DNA of 6,915 nucleotides from Treponema sp. (GTDB lineage Bacteria > Spirochaetota > Spirochaetia > Treponematales > Breznakiellaceae), in contig JAITBO010000393.1 of assembly GCA_031283505.1 (NCBI GenBank), forward strand, positions 1 through 6,915. Reading direction: 5' to 3'. The position numbers and the translations under genes are program-made. Numbering within the stretch: the stretch's first letter is position 1; each line of letters starts with the position of its first letter. Of this stretch, positions 1-6,157 are shown piece by piece. The notes beneath the pieces are model-generated. The model was not told the origin of the DNA, did not search any database, and saw only the letters and a list, made by a program, of their open reading frames with translations.

Positions 1-52
1 TTATAGATGAGGTTGTAGTAAACACCATCATAAGGGTTTTGCCGTTTTTTTT

Positions 53-82
53 GTAACCCCTGTATGGCCATACAGGGGCTAC
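53..82. repeat. Perfect 22-bp palindrome in DUF3793 leader
   Basis: Bases 57-78 form a perfect palindrome: CCCCTGTATGG followed directly by its reverse complement. After one mismatch (A56/C79), a further 3 bp pair (GTA 53-55 with TAC 80-82). It is preceded by a run of eight T at 45-52 and lies 51 bp before the DUF3793 start codon. No T-run follows it on either strand, so it is not a canonical terminator. An operator for a dimeric regulator, or a leader RNA hairpin, are both possible. The pairing is seen directly; the role is inference. Confidence 0.6.
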
Positions 83-114
83 AGGGCTAAGTGTTGCACT
101 TCAGGGTTGAACGC

Positions 115-122
115 GGGAAGGA
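115..122 (+). promoter_or_regulatory. Ribosome binding site fixing the DUF3793 start
   Basis: The purine-rich GGGAAGGA lies 7 bases before ATG at 130. It supports that ATG over the in-frame GTG at 91, which has no comparable site in front of it and would add 13 residues that do not look like the family N-terminus. Confidence 0.6.
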
Positions 123-129
123 AAAACTG

Positions 130-633
130 ATGCCAGTTGAAATTAAACAGGTTATTATTAATCATTGCGGTCCTGTCCTGATGGGTTATAAACCGGCGGC
201 ACTGTTCATGCTGCGATCCGAAAACGCTTATGGTTGTTTATCCGGCCTGCTGCCGGCCAGCCTTGAGCTGATGGTTTTACGGAAAAGCGAAGGCGGATTA
301 TTGGTCCTTTTTTTTGAAAAAGAAAAACTTGAAGAAACGCTGTTGAATAAAAATATCAGGACGGTACTCGCCGGTATCGGTTATCCCATGGACACTTCGG
401 TTTTTGGTTTTCTGGGCTATTTAAAAAAACAATTTGAGTACGAACATTTTCCCCACGAGGTAGGACTTTTCCTCGGTTACCCGGCGGACGATGTACTTGG
501 TTTTGTAAAACATAAAGGCAGGAACTATAAGCTGTGCGGCTACTGGAAAGTTTACGGGGATGTGGAGCGGGCCAAAGCAAGTTTTCGTCAATATGACAAA
601 TGCCGGGAACGTATAAAAGCTATTTTTCAATGA
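130..633 (+). CDS. DUF3793 family protein
   Basis: This is a protein of 167 residues that resembles the DUF3793 family, whose biochemical role is unknown to me. Visible signatures are an N-terminal NHCGP (residues 11-15), a central segment rich in HEVGLFLGYP (109-118) followed by DDVLGF (120-125), and CGYWKVYGD (136-144), with a further cysteine at 158. No signal peptide or membrane segment is seen, so it is probably cytoplasmic. The conserved cysteines (13, 136, 158) could bind a metal or be redox-active, but that is inference. It is the only plus-strand gene and converges on the glycosyltransferase gene with 32 bases between stop codons and no obvious terminator. Its base composition is clearly more AT-rich than the mrf genes, which hints at a different history or weaker codon bias. 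The start at 130 was chosen from the ribosome binding site and the N-terminal fit. Confidence 0.8.
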   Translation: MPVEIKQVIINHCGPVLMGYKPAALFMLRSENAYGCLSGLLPASLELMVLRKSEGGLLVLFFEKEKLEETLLNKNIRTVLAGIGYPMDTSVFGFLGYLKKQFEYEHFPHEVGLFLGYPADDVLGFVKHKGRNYKLCGYWKVYGDVERAKASFRQYDKCRERIKAIFQ

Positions 634-665
634 AGAAACCGGGAACAGATCGCCGTCCTGTGTAC

Positions 666-1829
666 TCAATTCTTAACCTGAACTCCCTTCCAATCTGCCT
701 TAATCCCGCAGAAGCCTAAAATCGTCAAAAAAGTAAAGTACGCCGGGGTAAAGACTATCTGGATGAGTGCAAGAATAGCCGGGCCAGGAAGAGCCGCGCC
801 AAAAAGACCAAGGCAGGAAAGGGTGTTCATGGTCATGGCCAGGAGGACCGCCGCCGAAAGGGGCCAGAGGCCGGGAATAAAGGGCAGGAAGGGAATGGCG
901 ATGATCCCCATGGAAATGGTTATCATAAGGAAAGCGAAATTTAGCCTGGTCATAGGATCAGGACTGAACAGGCCTCCGTTGTTCCAGCGCAGGGTCTGGT
1001 TAATCAGGGGCTTCCAGGCGCGTTCACCCTGGGTAGTTACCCAGAGATCCGGCTGGACGGCGGCATAGACCTCGTAATCCGTACTCCCTCGTATCATGGA
1101 GACCAGGGCGGCGTCCTCCGTGGGAGAAGATGGAATCTGGTCATAGCCACCGATGCAGTCCAAAGCCGCCTTTCTGACAATGAGGTTGTTCCCGAAGCCG
1201 CCGCCTGCTGCGCCGAGGCCTGTGGACCCTGTAAGGTAAAGATAACGTATGGCATGGTCAAAGCACTGGTAATGCCGGAAAAAGCCCGCCCCATCGGCTT
1301 TCTTGAAGACCGGCCCTATAACAAGGCCAGTCCGGGGGTCGGCCATCCGGGCGGCCATAGCCCTGAGCCAGCAGGGAGGGACTTCGCAGTCCGCATCGGT
1401 AAAAAGAAGCAGGGTTCCTGCGGCCACATTCGTACCCCGGCAGAGGGCGTATTGTTTTTTATTTACTCCGGGATTTTCGGTAAGGGTGATGATCCTGACT
1501 CCTGCATTTATTTCGGCAAAATGGCGCAGTATTTCGGGACTTCTGTCAGTGGAACAGTCATCGATAAAGATATATTCCGCCTCCGGGTAATCCTGCACAG
1601 AAAGGCTTTCCAGGAGCCCTTCAATACGCCGCTCCTCGTTTCTGATGGGAATAATCACCGAGACCTTGGGATACTCCCCTGTTCCGGAAAGTCCTGACCG
1701 AAGAATGGACTGTGGCACGGTAAAACGGCGATCCCTGAGCCATTCCCGGAAAAGACCGGCCATCATTGCGCAATGAAGCCCGATGAATATGGCGGCGAAA
1801 CTAAATCGAAAAACATCAAACCAAAGCAT
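666..1829 (-). CDS. Membrane-anchored family 2 glycosyltransferase
   Basis: A protein of 387 residues that should transfer a sugar from a nucleotide-sugar donor at the cytoplasmic face of the inner membrane. Residues about 6-27 form an N-terminal membrane helix. The GT-A domain begins at KVSVIIPIRNEE (55-66), with IDD at 89-91, the DxD metal and nucleotide-sugar motif DAD at 145-147, TED at 237-239 (probable catalytic base region), and QTLRW at 278-282, the Q-x-x-R-W motif typical of processive or cellulose/hyaluronan-synthase-like enzymes. Three or so membrane helices follow (about 297-375). Acceptor and product cannot be told from sequence; a surface polysaccharide or glycolipid is likely. 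The longer reading frame starting with TTG at 1901 is rejected: ATG 1829 has a strong GGAGG and a promoter directly upstream, and the extra codons run into a decayed transposase. It appears to be transcribed alone. Confidence 0.88.
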   Translation of the reverse strand: MLWFDVFRFSFAAIFIGLHCAMMAGLFREWLRDRRFTVPQSILRSGLSGTGEYPKVSVIIPIRNEERRIEGLLESLSVQDYPEAEYIFIDDCSTDRSPEILRHFAEINAGVRIITLTENPGVNKKQYALCRGTNVAAGTLLLFTDADCEVPPCWLRAMAARMADPRTGLVIGPVFKKADGAGFFRHYQCFDHAIRYLYLTGSTGLGAAGGGFGNNLIVRKAALDCIGGYDQIPSSPTEDAALVSMIRGSTDYEVYAAVQPDLWVTTQGERAWKPLINQTLRWNNGGLFSPDPMTRLNFAFLMITISMGIIAIPFLPFIPGLWPLSAAVLLAMTMNTLSCLGLFGAALPGPAILALIQIVFTPAYFTFLTILGFCGIKADWKGVQVKN

Positions 1830-1833
1830 ATAT

Positions 1834-1838
1834 CCTCC
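1834..1838 (-). promoter_or_regulatory. Shine-Dalgarno fixing glycosyltransferase start
   Basis: On the minus strand GGAGG lies four bases before ATG 1829. It is a near-ideal ribosome binding site and decides for this start over the upstream in-frame TTG at 1901. Confidence 0.75.
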
Positions 1839-1848
1839 AGTATTCGTG

Positions 1849-1878
1849 ATTATATCATAAGACAGCGCGGATAAACAA
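1849..1878 (-). promoter_or_regulatory. Sigma70-type promoter for glycosyltransferase
   Basis: On the minus strand a -35-like TTGTTT (1873-1878) is followed by an 18-base spacer and a consensus -10 TATAAT (1849-1854). This lies about 20 bases upstream of the start codon and just before the GGAGG. Transcription would begin close to the ribosome binding site and give a very short leader. The promoter lies in the spacer between the gene and the transposase remnant. Confidence 0.55.
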
Positions 1879-1913
1879 AAATTTTTCCATGTCGTCATCA
1901 ATGAAGTCGTGGA

Positions 1914-2093
1914 GTTGGCCGGATGTCTCCCGGCGTTCCCATGGATGACCGCTCAATCGCCGTACCGCATTCTTGATCTGTTTTATCCGCTCCTCCGCTC
2001 ACTCAAGCCCAGCCAGCAGGCCGCCTTGCCCGCCGTGTACTTCCCCTTCAGGCTTCCCCGTATCAGGGCCAGCCTGCCTCATTCTTCTTTAAG
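1914..2093 (-). pseudogene. Frameshifted N-terminal remnant of an ISNCY-like transposase
   Basis: No open frame covers this stretch, but three minus-strand frames joined in order read as the start of a transposase. LKEE (2093-2082) precedes an in-frame TGA. GRLALIRGSLKGKYTAGKAA then runs on to CWLGLSERR (2078-1992), which looks like a helix-turn-helix of the form 'G.YT...AA..LGLS.R'. After a frameshift, RIKQIKNAVRRLSG (1989-1948) continues the second helix. After another shift, VIHGNAGRHPAN (1949-1914) matches the HGNRGRKPAN-type motif that follows the helix-turn-helix in ISNCY-family transposases. The DDE catalytic core is absent. It is a dead fragment lying between mrfB and the glycosyltransferase promoter. 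The joined reading is direct; the family name is from memory of the motif. IS481- or IS3-like helix-turn-helix remnants are the alternatives. Confidence 0.6.
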
Positions 2094-2116
2094 CCGCCGG
2101 AGTTGGAGAAAATGGA

Positions 2117-3460
2117 TTAGCCCGCGTTACCCCCAATACCCGGCCCTCCGGCCCCGCGCTTTTCCATAAGCCTGTCCCTGCGCCGGGTCAGGTCTTCCCG
2201 CAGGCTTAGAGGCAAAGCGCAGGGCGAGATCGGAACACCGGAGGCCGGTGTATGCAGGGCCAGGGCGGCTTCCGCATACGAGAGGGCCAGGGACAAGTCC
2301 CTCAAACGCCGCTCCGCGTCAATTGCCAGGGATCGGAGGACAAGGGCCCTGACATACGGGGAATGATCCCCCGCGGCGACACTCCGCAGCCGTCCCCGGC
2401 CCGCCTCGTGCTCCCCGGCGCTGAACAGATCCCGGGCCAGGGTTAGGGCCGCCAGAGGACACCCCTGACTGGCCGCCGCAGAGAGAAGGGTTTTCCCGGT
2501 TTCGGGGATTTCTCCTCCAAACAAAAACCTTTCCCCGGTTTTCCGCTTTGGCCGGCAGACCTTCCGCCAGTGCAAAGCAAGGCTCTCCAAATCGTAGGAG
2601 TAAAGGGAATGGGCCCTCAGGGGATCTTCGGCGATGCGGACCAGGGCGCCAAAAAGCCGCGCCAGGCCGGAAATGTCCCTGACATTGTGATCGCAGATGC
2701 CCCCAAGGGCGGCGGTTTCCCCTGTTTTAAGGAAGGCAAACCAGATGTCCGGCGCCATGGCTCCGGGGGTGTCCCCGGTCCGGTCCAGGCCCAGAACGGC
2801 GGTCTCGATTTCCCCCTGGGAACAGGAAGGGAGGATCCGCTTCCAGAGCCGTCTTGCCGGGTGGAGGAGGTCCGCATGAAAGAAGACTGGCGGAGGTCTG
2901 CCCTGCATCAGACACCGGGTCTTCAGCACCTGGGCGTCGAAGGTCTTGCCGTTGTAGGTAACCGTTAGCGGAGGACAGCCGTCCTCCTCCCGGCGGAATT
3001 CCCCCAGGACCGCCTCAAGAAAGTCGTCTTCCCCGGGGTAGTCCAGGAGCAGGTACTGGGCGACTTCCAGCTTGGTTTCCCCGGCGACTGAGGCCAGCCG
3101 GCCGAATGCCGCAAGAAAAGCCACAACCCCCGCCCCGCTTGAAAGCCCTGTGGTTTCCAGGTCGAAGAAAAGGAGGGCCTTGGGACCGGCCTCGCCGGGA
3201 GTATACCGCAACAGGTCCGGGACGAGTATCCCCAGTGAAGGCGGAAAAACCGGAGGAAGATGCGGAGCATCCAGAAGCAGCGTCCGCTTCATCGTAAGAT
3301 ACCCCGCCCGAGTCCAGCCAGGCCCCAGTTCGGGCGGAGCCGAAAGCGGGGCTTCCGCCGCCGGCCTTGCGGAACCGGCAGTCCCGGACGGGATGCCGGG
3401 TTTCCCGGAAACCTCCGCCGCCCGTATGCGCCGGAGCCGGGAACGCAGATCACTCCCCAT
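2117..3460 (-). CDS. mrfB: MrfB/YprB-type DEDD exonuclease
   Basis: A protein of 447 residues of the YprB type, with a ribonuclease H-like exonuclease fold. In B. subtilis the homologue (413 residues) is the metal-dependent exonuclease of the MrfAB mitomycin-lesion repair pathway. Motif I is FFDLETTGL with D100 and E102. Motif II is YNGKTFD (169-175) with D175. HADLLHPARRLW (195-206) and the TGDTPG segment (228-233) are family hallmarks. The last acidic site is HNVRD with H258 and D262. All acidic catalytic positions are therefore present. Residues about 325-405 are alpha-helical and TPR-like. Residues 19-50 are a Pro/Ala/Gly-rich linker. The start at 3460 is preferred over the in-frame ATG at 3520, since the latter would add 20 residues buried inside mrfA. 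The chosen ATG overlaps the end of mrfA by 11 bp (ATGGGGAGTGA), which points to translational coupling; no strong Shine-Dalgarno is seen. Confidence 0.88.
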   Translation of the reverse strand: MGSDLRSRLRRIRAAEVSGKPGIPSGTAGSARPAAEAPLSAPPELGPGWTRAGYLTMKRTLLLDAPHLPPVFPPSLGILVPDLLRYTPGEAGPKALLFFDLETTGLSSGAGVVAFLAAFGRLASVAGETKLEVAQYLLLDYPGEDDFLEAVLGEFRREEDGCPPLTVTYNGKTFDAQVLKTRCLMQGRPPPVFFHADLLHPARRLWKRILPSCSQGEIETAVLGLDRTGDTPGAMAPDIWFAFLKTGETAALGGICDHNVRDISGLARLFGALVRIAEDPLRAHSLYSYDLESLALHWRKVCRPKRKTGERFLFGGEIPETGKTLLSAAASQGCPLAALTLARDLFSAGEHEAGRGRLRSVAAGDHSPYVRALVLRSLAIDAERRLRDLSLALSYAEAALALHTPASGVPISPCALPLSLREDLTRRRDRLMEKRGAGGPGIGGNAG

Positions 3461-5876
3461 AATCGGAAAGGGCCTTGAGGAAGGCCCCGGTCCCCGCCTT
3501 GTTTCCCCCCGCCCCCACACAGGAAGGACAGCCTTCTTTGCAGGGGCAGCCCGTTACGGCGGCATAAGCGGAACGGAAAAGGTCTTCCGTCCGGCGGGCA
3601 AGAGCTTCGGCAAGGCCGGTCCCGCCGGGATACTTGTCGTAAATGTAGAGGGCCGGAACACCAAAATGGGGGTCCCGGACCCGTTCGGCTATCCCCAGGT
3701 CACGGGGATCGCAGAGCAGGAAGATGGGGGCAATGTGCTTGATCAAGGTGCCCGCGCCGGAGAGGATGGAACCGGCTTCCTCCTCCCCCCGGTCTTTTAG
3801 GACCGCGCCCCCCGGTGTTTCGGGGCCAAAGAGGAAGGCCAGGAACCGGGTATGCATCTCCTCCTCAGGCAGCTCTATATCGCCGTAGCCTATGTTTTCG
3901 TGGGTGTGGAACCGTATTTTTTTGAATTTGGCTGCCTGGGAACGGACCAGGATATCCCCCACTACCTCGCCGCCTGTCCATTCGTCCTCCGAAAGGACCT
4001 TGATGTCGGTCTTCACGAGACCGTCGGTAAAGTAGTTCACCTCCGCCTCCCGGACCAGGCACTTGAGGTTTTCTATGTCCAGGGACTCCACCAGATACTG
4101 CTTTCCCCGGTGCAGGTAGACCGCGTTTTCAAAGATGAGTTCCTTGGCGCTGGGACGGTCCATCTCGCCTATCACCGCATTCCGTCCGGCGGTGACATCC
4201 ACTATGACCACGTTGTCCGCCACAGCCGACCTCAGGCTGACCCCCTCCGCCGGGAAGGACCGGTTCGCCCAATGCCAGCGGCCCGCCGCCGTACCGCCGC
4301 CTTCTTCCGCAGAGGAAACCGGGCCGGCCGTATGGCGTACTATCCCTTCTTCTTCCAGGGAACCAAGGGCCTCCCGGGTCTCGGGGCCAAAGGGGTCTCT
4401 CCCGTCTCCGGTCGCTTCTTCCAGGGATTCGTCCCTGAAGGGAAGTTCAAAGGCGGCGCACTTCACATGATCCGTGAAAATATAGGGGTTGCCGGGATCT
4501 ATGCGGCCCTCTTCCGCGCTCCTGCGGAAAAACCATTCGGGATTGTTCATGATGAACTGGTCCAGGGGGGAAGAGGAGGCCACAAAGACCGCCACGGACG
4601 CGCCGCCACGACGGCCGGCCCGGCCCGACTGCTGCCAGAAGGAGTTGAAGGAACCGGGGAAGCCCGCCACCACCGAAGCGTCAAGGCCGCCTATGTCTAT
4701 CCCCAGTTCCAGGGCGTTGGTGGACACCACCCCCTGTATGGTCCCGTCCCGCAGGCCCCGCTCTATCTCCCGGCGTTCGTTTGGCAGCAGGCCTCCCCGG
4801 TAGGCTTCCACCCGTATACGGGAGTTACCGGTAAAGATGTTGGCCAGGTCCTCATTCACGTAGGCGGCAGCCACCTCGGTTTTGACCCGGGAATGGGCGA
4901 AGAGGATGGTTTTGATCCCCCCCCTGAGGAAAGCCAGCATCCAGCGGCGGCTTTCGGTGACCACGCTCCGCCGTATACCCTGCACCACGTCCACCAGGGG
5001 CGGATTGTACAGAATGACCCGCTTCTCCCCCTGGGGCGCGCCGTTCCGGTCCACCAGGGAGACGCGGTCCCCGATGAGGGTCTCCGCCAGTTCCTGGGGG
5101 TTGGCGATAGTGGCGGAACAGAGGATGAAAAGGGGCCGGGAACCGTAAAACGCGGCAACCCGGCGAAGGCGGCGTATCACATTGGCTACATGGCTCCCAA
5201 AGACCCCTCGGTAGGCGTGGGTCTCGTCAATGACAACATACTTCAGGTTCGAGAAGAATTTGATCCACCGGGGATGATTGGGCAGAACCCCGGCGTGGAG
5301 CATATCGGGGTTGGAGATGACGATGCGCCCGTAGTCCCTGGCCGCCACCCGGAGGCTCTCCGGGGTGTCCCCGTCATAGGTAACCGCCTTGATGGGAAGC
5401 CGGGGGCTTGGGGGCGGAGCCAGGGAAACGCTCCGCGTTTCCTTGGAAGGGGGTGCGGCGTGACCTTGGGCGCCGCTGGGGGAAGGCTTTCCCCCTACTG
5501 ATTCCACGATTTCGTTCAGCTCCGACTGCTGATCCTGGGAAAGGGCCTTGGTAGGAAAGAGGTAAAGGGCCCGCCCCTTCTCGTCCCTGAGCAGGGCCTG
5601 GAGGACCGGCAGATTGTAACAGAGGGTTTTCCCCGAAGCCGTGGGGGTAACCACCACCACATTGCGGCCCCGGCGAATTTCGTCCCACACTTCCTTCTGG
5701 TGACTGTAGAGCCGGGTGATTCCCCGCCGCCGCAAGGCATCGGCAATCGCCGGATCCAGGTCTTCGGGAAACGGCGCGTACACCCCCTCCCGGGCCGGGA
5801 GGAGCCTTTCAACTACAATATTCTCCGCAAAGGCAGTATCCGAGAGGATTTTTTCCAATGCGGCGGCGTTGTCCAT
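3450..5876 (-). CDS. mrfA: MrfA/YprA-type DNA repair helicase
   Basis: An 808-residue superfamily 2 helicase (the B. subtilis homologue is about 750). Such enzymes use ATP to translocate on and unwind DNA; MrfA works with MrfB to repair mitomycin-type damage and is related to eukaryotic Hrq1. Motifs in order: YSHQ (57-60), motif I TPTASGKT (77-84), Ia FPTKALSQDQ (107-116), Ib SNPDMLH (188-194), II DETH (217-220), III SAT (254-256), IV ILFAHSR (324-330), V STNALELGIDIGG (385-397), and VI QQSGRAGRRG (415-424). The C-terminal DUF1998 region ends in a zinc-type cluster C-x-C-x3-C-x2-C at Cys777, 779, 783 and 786. All key residues are present, so it should be active. Oddity: residues 128-160 are a Pro/Ser/Gly/Ala-rich insert encoded by a hairpin-rich 99-bp segment. 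It is the first gene of the mrfA-mrfB unit and has its own candidate promoter. No clear Shine-Dalgarno precedes ATG 5876. Confidence 0.92.
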   Translation of the reverse strand: MDNAAALEKILSDTAFAENIVVERLLPAREGVYAPFPEDLDPAIADALRRRGITRLYSHQKEVWDEIRRGRNVVVVTPTASGKTLCYNLPVLQALLRDEKGRALYLFPTKALSQDQQSELNEIVESVGGKPSPSGAQGHAAPPSKETRSVSLAPPPSPRLPIKAVTYDGDTPESLRVAARDYGRIVISNPDMLHAGVLPNHPRWIKFFSNLKYVVIDETHAYRGVFGSHVANVIRRLRRVAAFYGSRPLFILCSATIANPQELAETLIGDRVSLVDRNGAPQGEKRVILYNPPLVDVVQGIRRSVVTESRRWMLAFLRGGIKTILFAHSRVKTEVAAAYVNEDLANIFTGNSRIRVEAYRGGLLPNERREIERGLRDGTIQGVVSTNALELGIDIGGLDASVVAGFPGSFNSFWQQSGRAGRRGGASVAVFVASSSPLDQFIMNNPEWFFRRSAEEGRIDPGNPYIFTDHVKCAAFELPFRDESLEEATGDGRDPFGPETREALGSLEEEGIVRHTAGPVSSAEEGGGTAAGRWHWANRSFPAEGVSLRSAVADNVVIVDVTAGRNAVIGEMDRPSAKELIFENAVYLHRGKQYLVESLDIENLKCLVREAEVNYFTDGLVKTDIKVLSEDEWTGGEVVGDILVRSQAAKFKKIRFHTHENIGYGDIELPEEEMHTRFLAFLFGPETPGGAVLKDRGEEEAGSILSGAGTLIKHIAPIFLLCDPRDLGIAERVRDPHFGVPALYIYDKYPGGTGLAEALARRTEDLFRSAYAAVTGCPCKEGCPSCVGAGGNKAGTGAFLKALSDYGE
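5397..5495 (-). repeat. In-frame hairpin-rich 99-bp segment inside mrfA
   Basis: The segment contains four consecutive perfect inverted repeats. AAGCC/GGCTT lies at 5397-5409 (3-base loop). GGAAACGC/GCGTTTCC lies at 5424-5442 (3-base loop). CCTT/AAGG lies at 5441-5450. GGGGGAA/TTCCCCC lies at 5478-5495 (4-base loop). The outer hairpins end exactly at 5397 and 5495, giving 99 bp or 33 codons with no stop in the mrfA frame. The encoded residues 128-160 are low-complexity and sit in a place where YprA homologues have a short loop between motifs Ia and Ib. I read this as a palindromic mini-element inserted in frame, comparable in principle to Rickettsia palindromic elements. An alternative is simple drift of a GC-rich loop. 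Confidence 0.55.
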
Positions 5877-5884
5877 GGCTTTTT

Positions 5885-5914
5885 ATTGTACCCCCAGGGA
5901 CCAACAAACGTAAA
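5885..5914 (-). promoter_or_regulatory. Candidate promoter for mrfA-mrfB
   Basis: On the minus strand TTTACG (5909-5914, 4 of 6 matches to the -35 consensus), an 18-base spacer and TACAAT (5885-5890, 5 of 6 to the -10) lie just before mrfA. The -10 ends only eight bases before ATG 5876, so transcription would start almost at the start codon. That would give a nearly leaderless message and fits the lack of a Shine-Dalgarno. No LexA-type operator was recognised. Confidence 0.4.
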
Positions 5915-5971
5915 GTGCGGATTAACAGCCCCGCGGCTTCCTTCAAACGGCAGAATATGTTTCTGGACGCA

Positions 5972-5988
5972 TCCTGCCTGCGGCAGGA
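5972..5988. repeat. Short hairpin upstream of mrfA
   Basis: TCCTGCC and GGCAGGA pair perfectly (7 bp) around a TGC loop. It has no T-run on either side, so it is not a simple terminator. It is one of four hairpins in the 281-bp spacer between the nitroreductase gene and mrfA. Confidence 0.45.
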
Positions 5989-6005
5989 CCGGGCTATCCG
6001 CTTAA

Positions 6006-6045
6006 ATAAGTTTTTCCGGGCAGAACTCTACCCGGAAAAACTTAT
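6006..6045. repeat. 15-bp perfect inverted repeat with 10-base spacer
   Basis: ATAAGTTTTTCCGGG (6006-6020) and its exact reverse complement (6031-6045) flank CAGAACTCTA. The outer halves of the arms are A/T and the inner halves G/C. On both strands the GC core is followed by A rather than T, so it does not work as a normal intrinsic terminator. A protein-binding site, a recombination site or part of a dispersed repeat are all possible. Confidence 0.6.
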
Positions 6046-6083
6046 ACCGCTCCTATCCCTTGCGCGTTCCGGTAATACTTAGT

Positions 6084-6118
6084 GTCTATCCACAAAGTCG
6101 GTTACTTTGTGGATAGAC
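6084..6118. repeat. 15-bp perfect hairpin (repeat unit A)
   Basis: GTCTATCCACAAAGT (6084-6098) pairs perfectly with ACTTTGTGGATAGAC (6104-6118) around a CGGTT loop. It lies 2 bp from the next hairpin, 39 bases beyond the nitroreductase stop codon on the minus strand. It lacks a T-tail but could still stop transcription or protect the 3' end of that message. Its neatness and its pairing with unit B suggest a mobile or dispersed intergenic repeat. Confidence 0.65.
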
Positions 6119-6120
6119 CT

Positions 6121-6153
6121 TGCATTTTCTCACCTAAAGGTTACGAAAATGCA
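6121..6153. repeat. Interrupted 33-bp palindrome (repeat unit B)
   Basis: TGCATTTTC (6121-6129) pairs with GAAAATGCA (6145-6153). Inside, ACCT (6132-6135) pairs with AGGT (6138-6141), so the whole looks like a longer palindrome with a few point changes between the stems. The right arm plus its flank (ACGAAAATGCA, one base, ATTTTA) runs into the nitroreductase stop codon and recurs at 6852-6870. Confidence 0.6.
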
Positions 6154-6157
6154 GATT

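Noticed and set aside
19..52. Terminator of a gene left of the window
   Set aside because: A weak bulged stem (AAACACC with GGGTTT) is followed by eight T only after a gap of about five bases; the pairing is too poor to call.
1830..1901. N-terminal extension of the glycosyltransferase to TTG 1901
   Set aside because: The extension crosses the promoter and Shine-Dalgarno of the gene, and its upstream codons belong to the transposase remnant frame.
1909..2169. 86-codon plus-strand frame opposite the transposase remnant
   Set aside because: The minus strand gives a recognisable transposase reading, while this frame is Pro/Arg-rich with no domain and overlaps the 3' end of mrfB.
3461..3520. Earlier in-frame ATG for mrfB at 3520
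   Set aside because: It would add 20 Arg/Gly/Pro-rich residues lying inside the mrfA cysteine-cluster region. ATG 3460 gives the compact 11-bp overlap expected of coupled genes.
3072..3800. Open frame of 242 codons on the plus strand across the mrfB/mrfA junction
   Set aside because: It is antisense to two well-supported genes, low in complexity, and has no domain or ribosome binding site that supports it.
3852..5501. Open frame of 549 codons on the plus strand opposite mrfA
   Set aside because: It lies wholly antisense to a gene with full helicase motifs. Its translation has no recognisable domain and the frame is kept open by the high GC content of mrfA.
5858..6082. 74-codon plus-strand frame in the spacer upstream of mrfA
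   Set aside because: It starts within mrfA on the opposite strand, spans two hairpins, has no ribosome binding site and shows no recognisable family.
6084..6153. Intrinsic terminator for the nitroreductase gene
   Set aside because: The stems are strong but neither is followed by a T-run on the minus strand, so a canonical terminator cannot be claimed.
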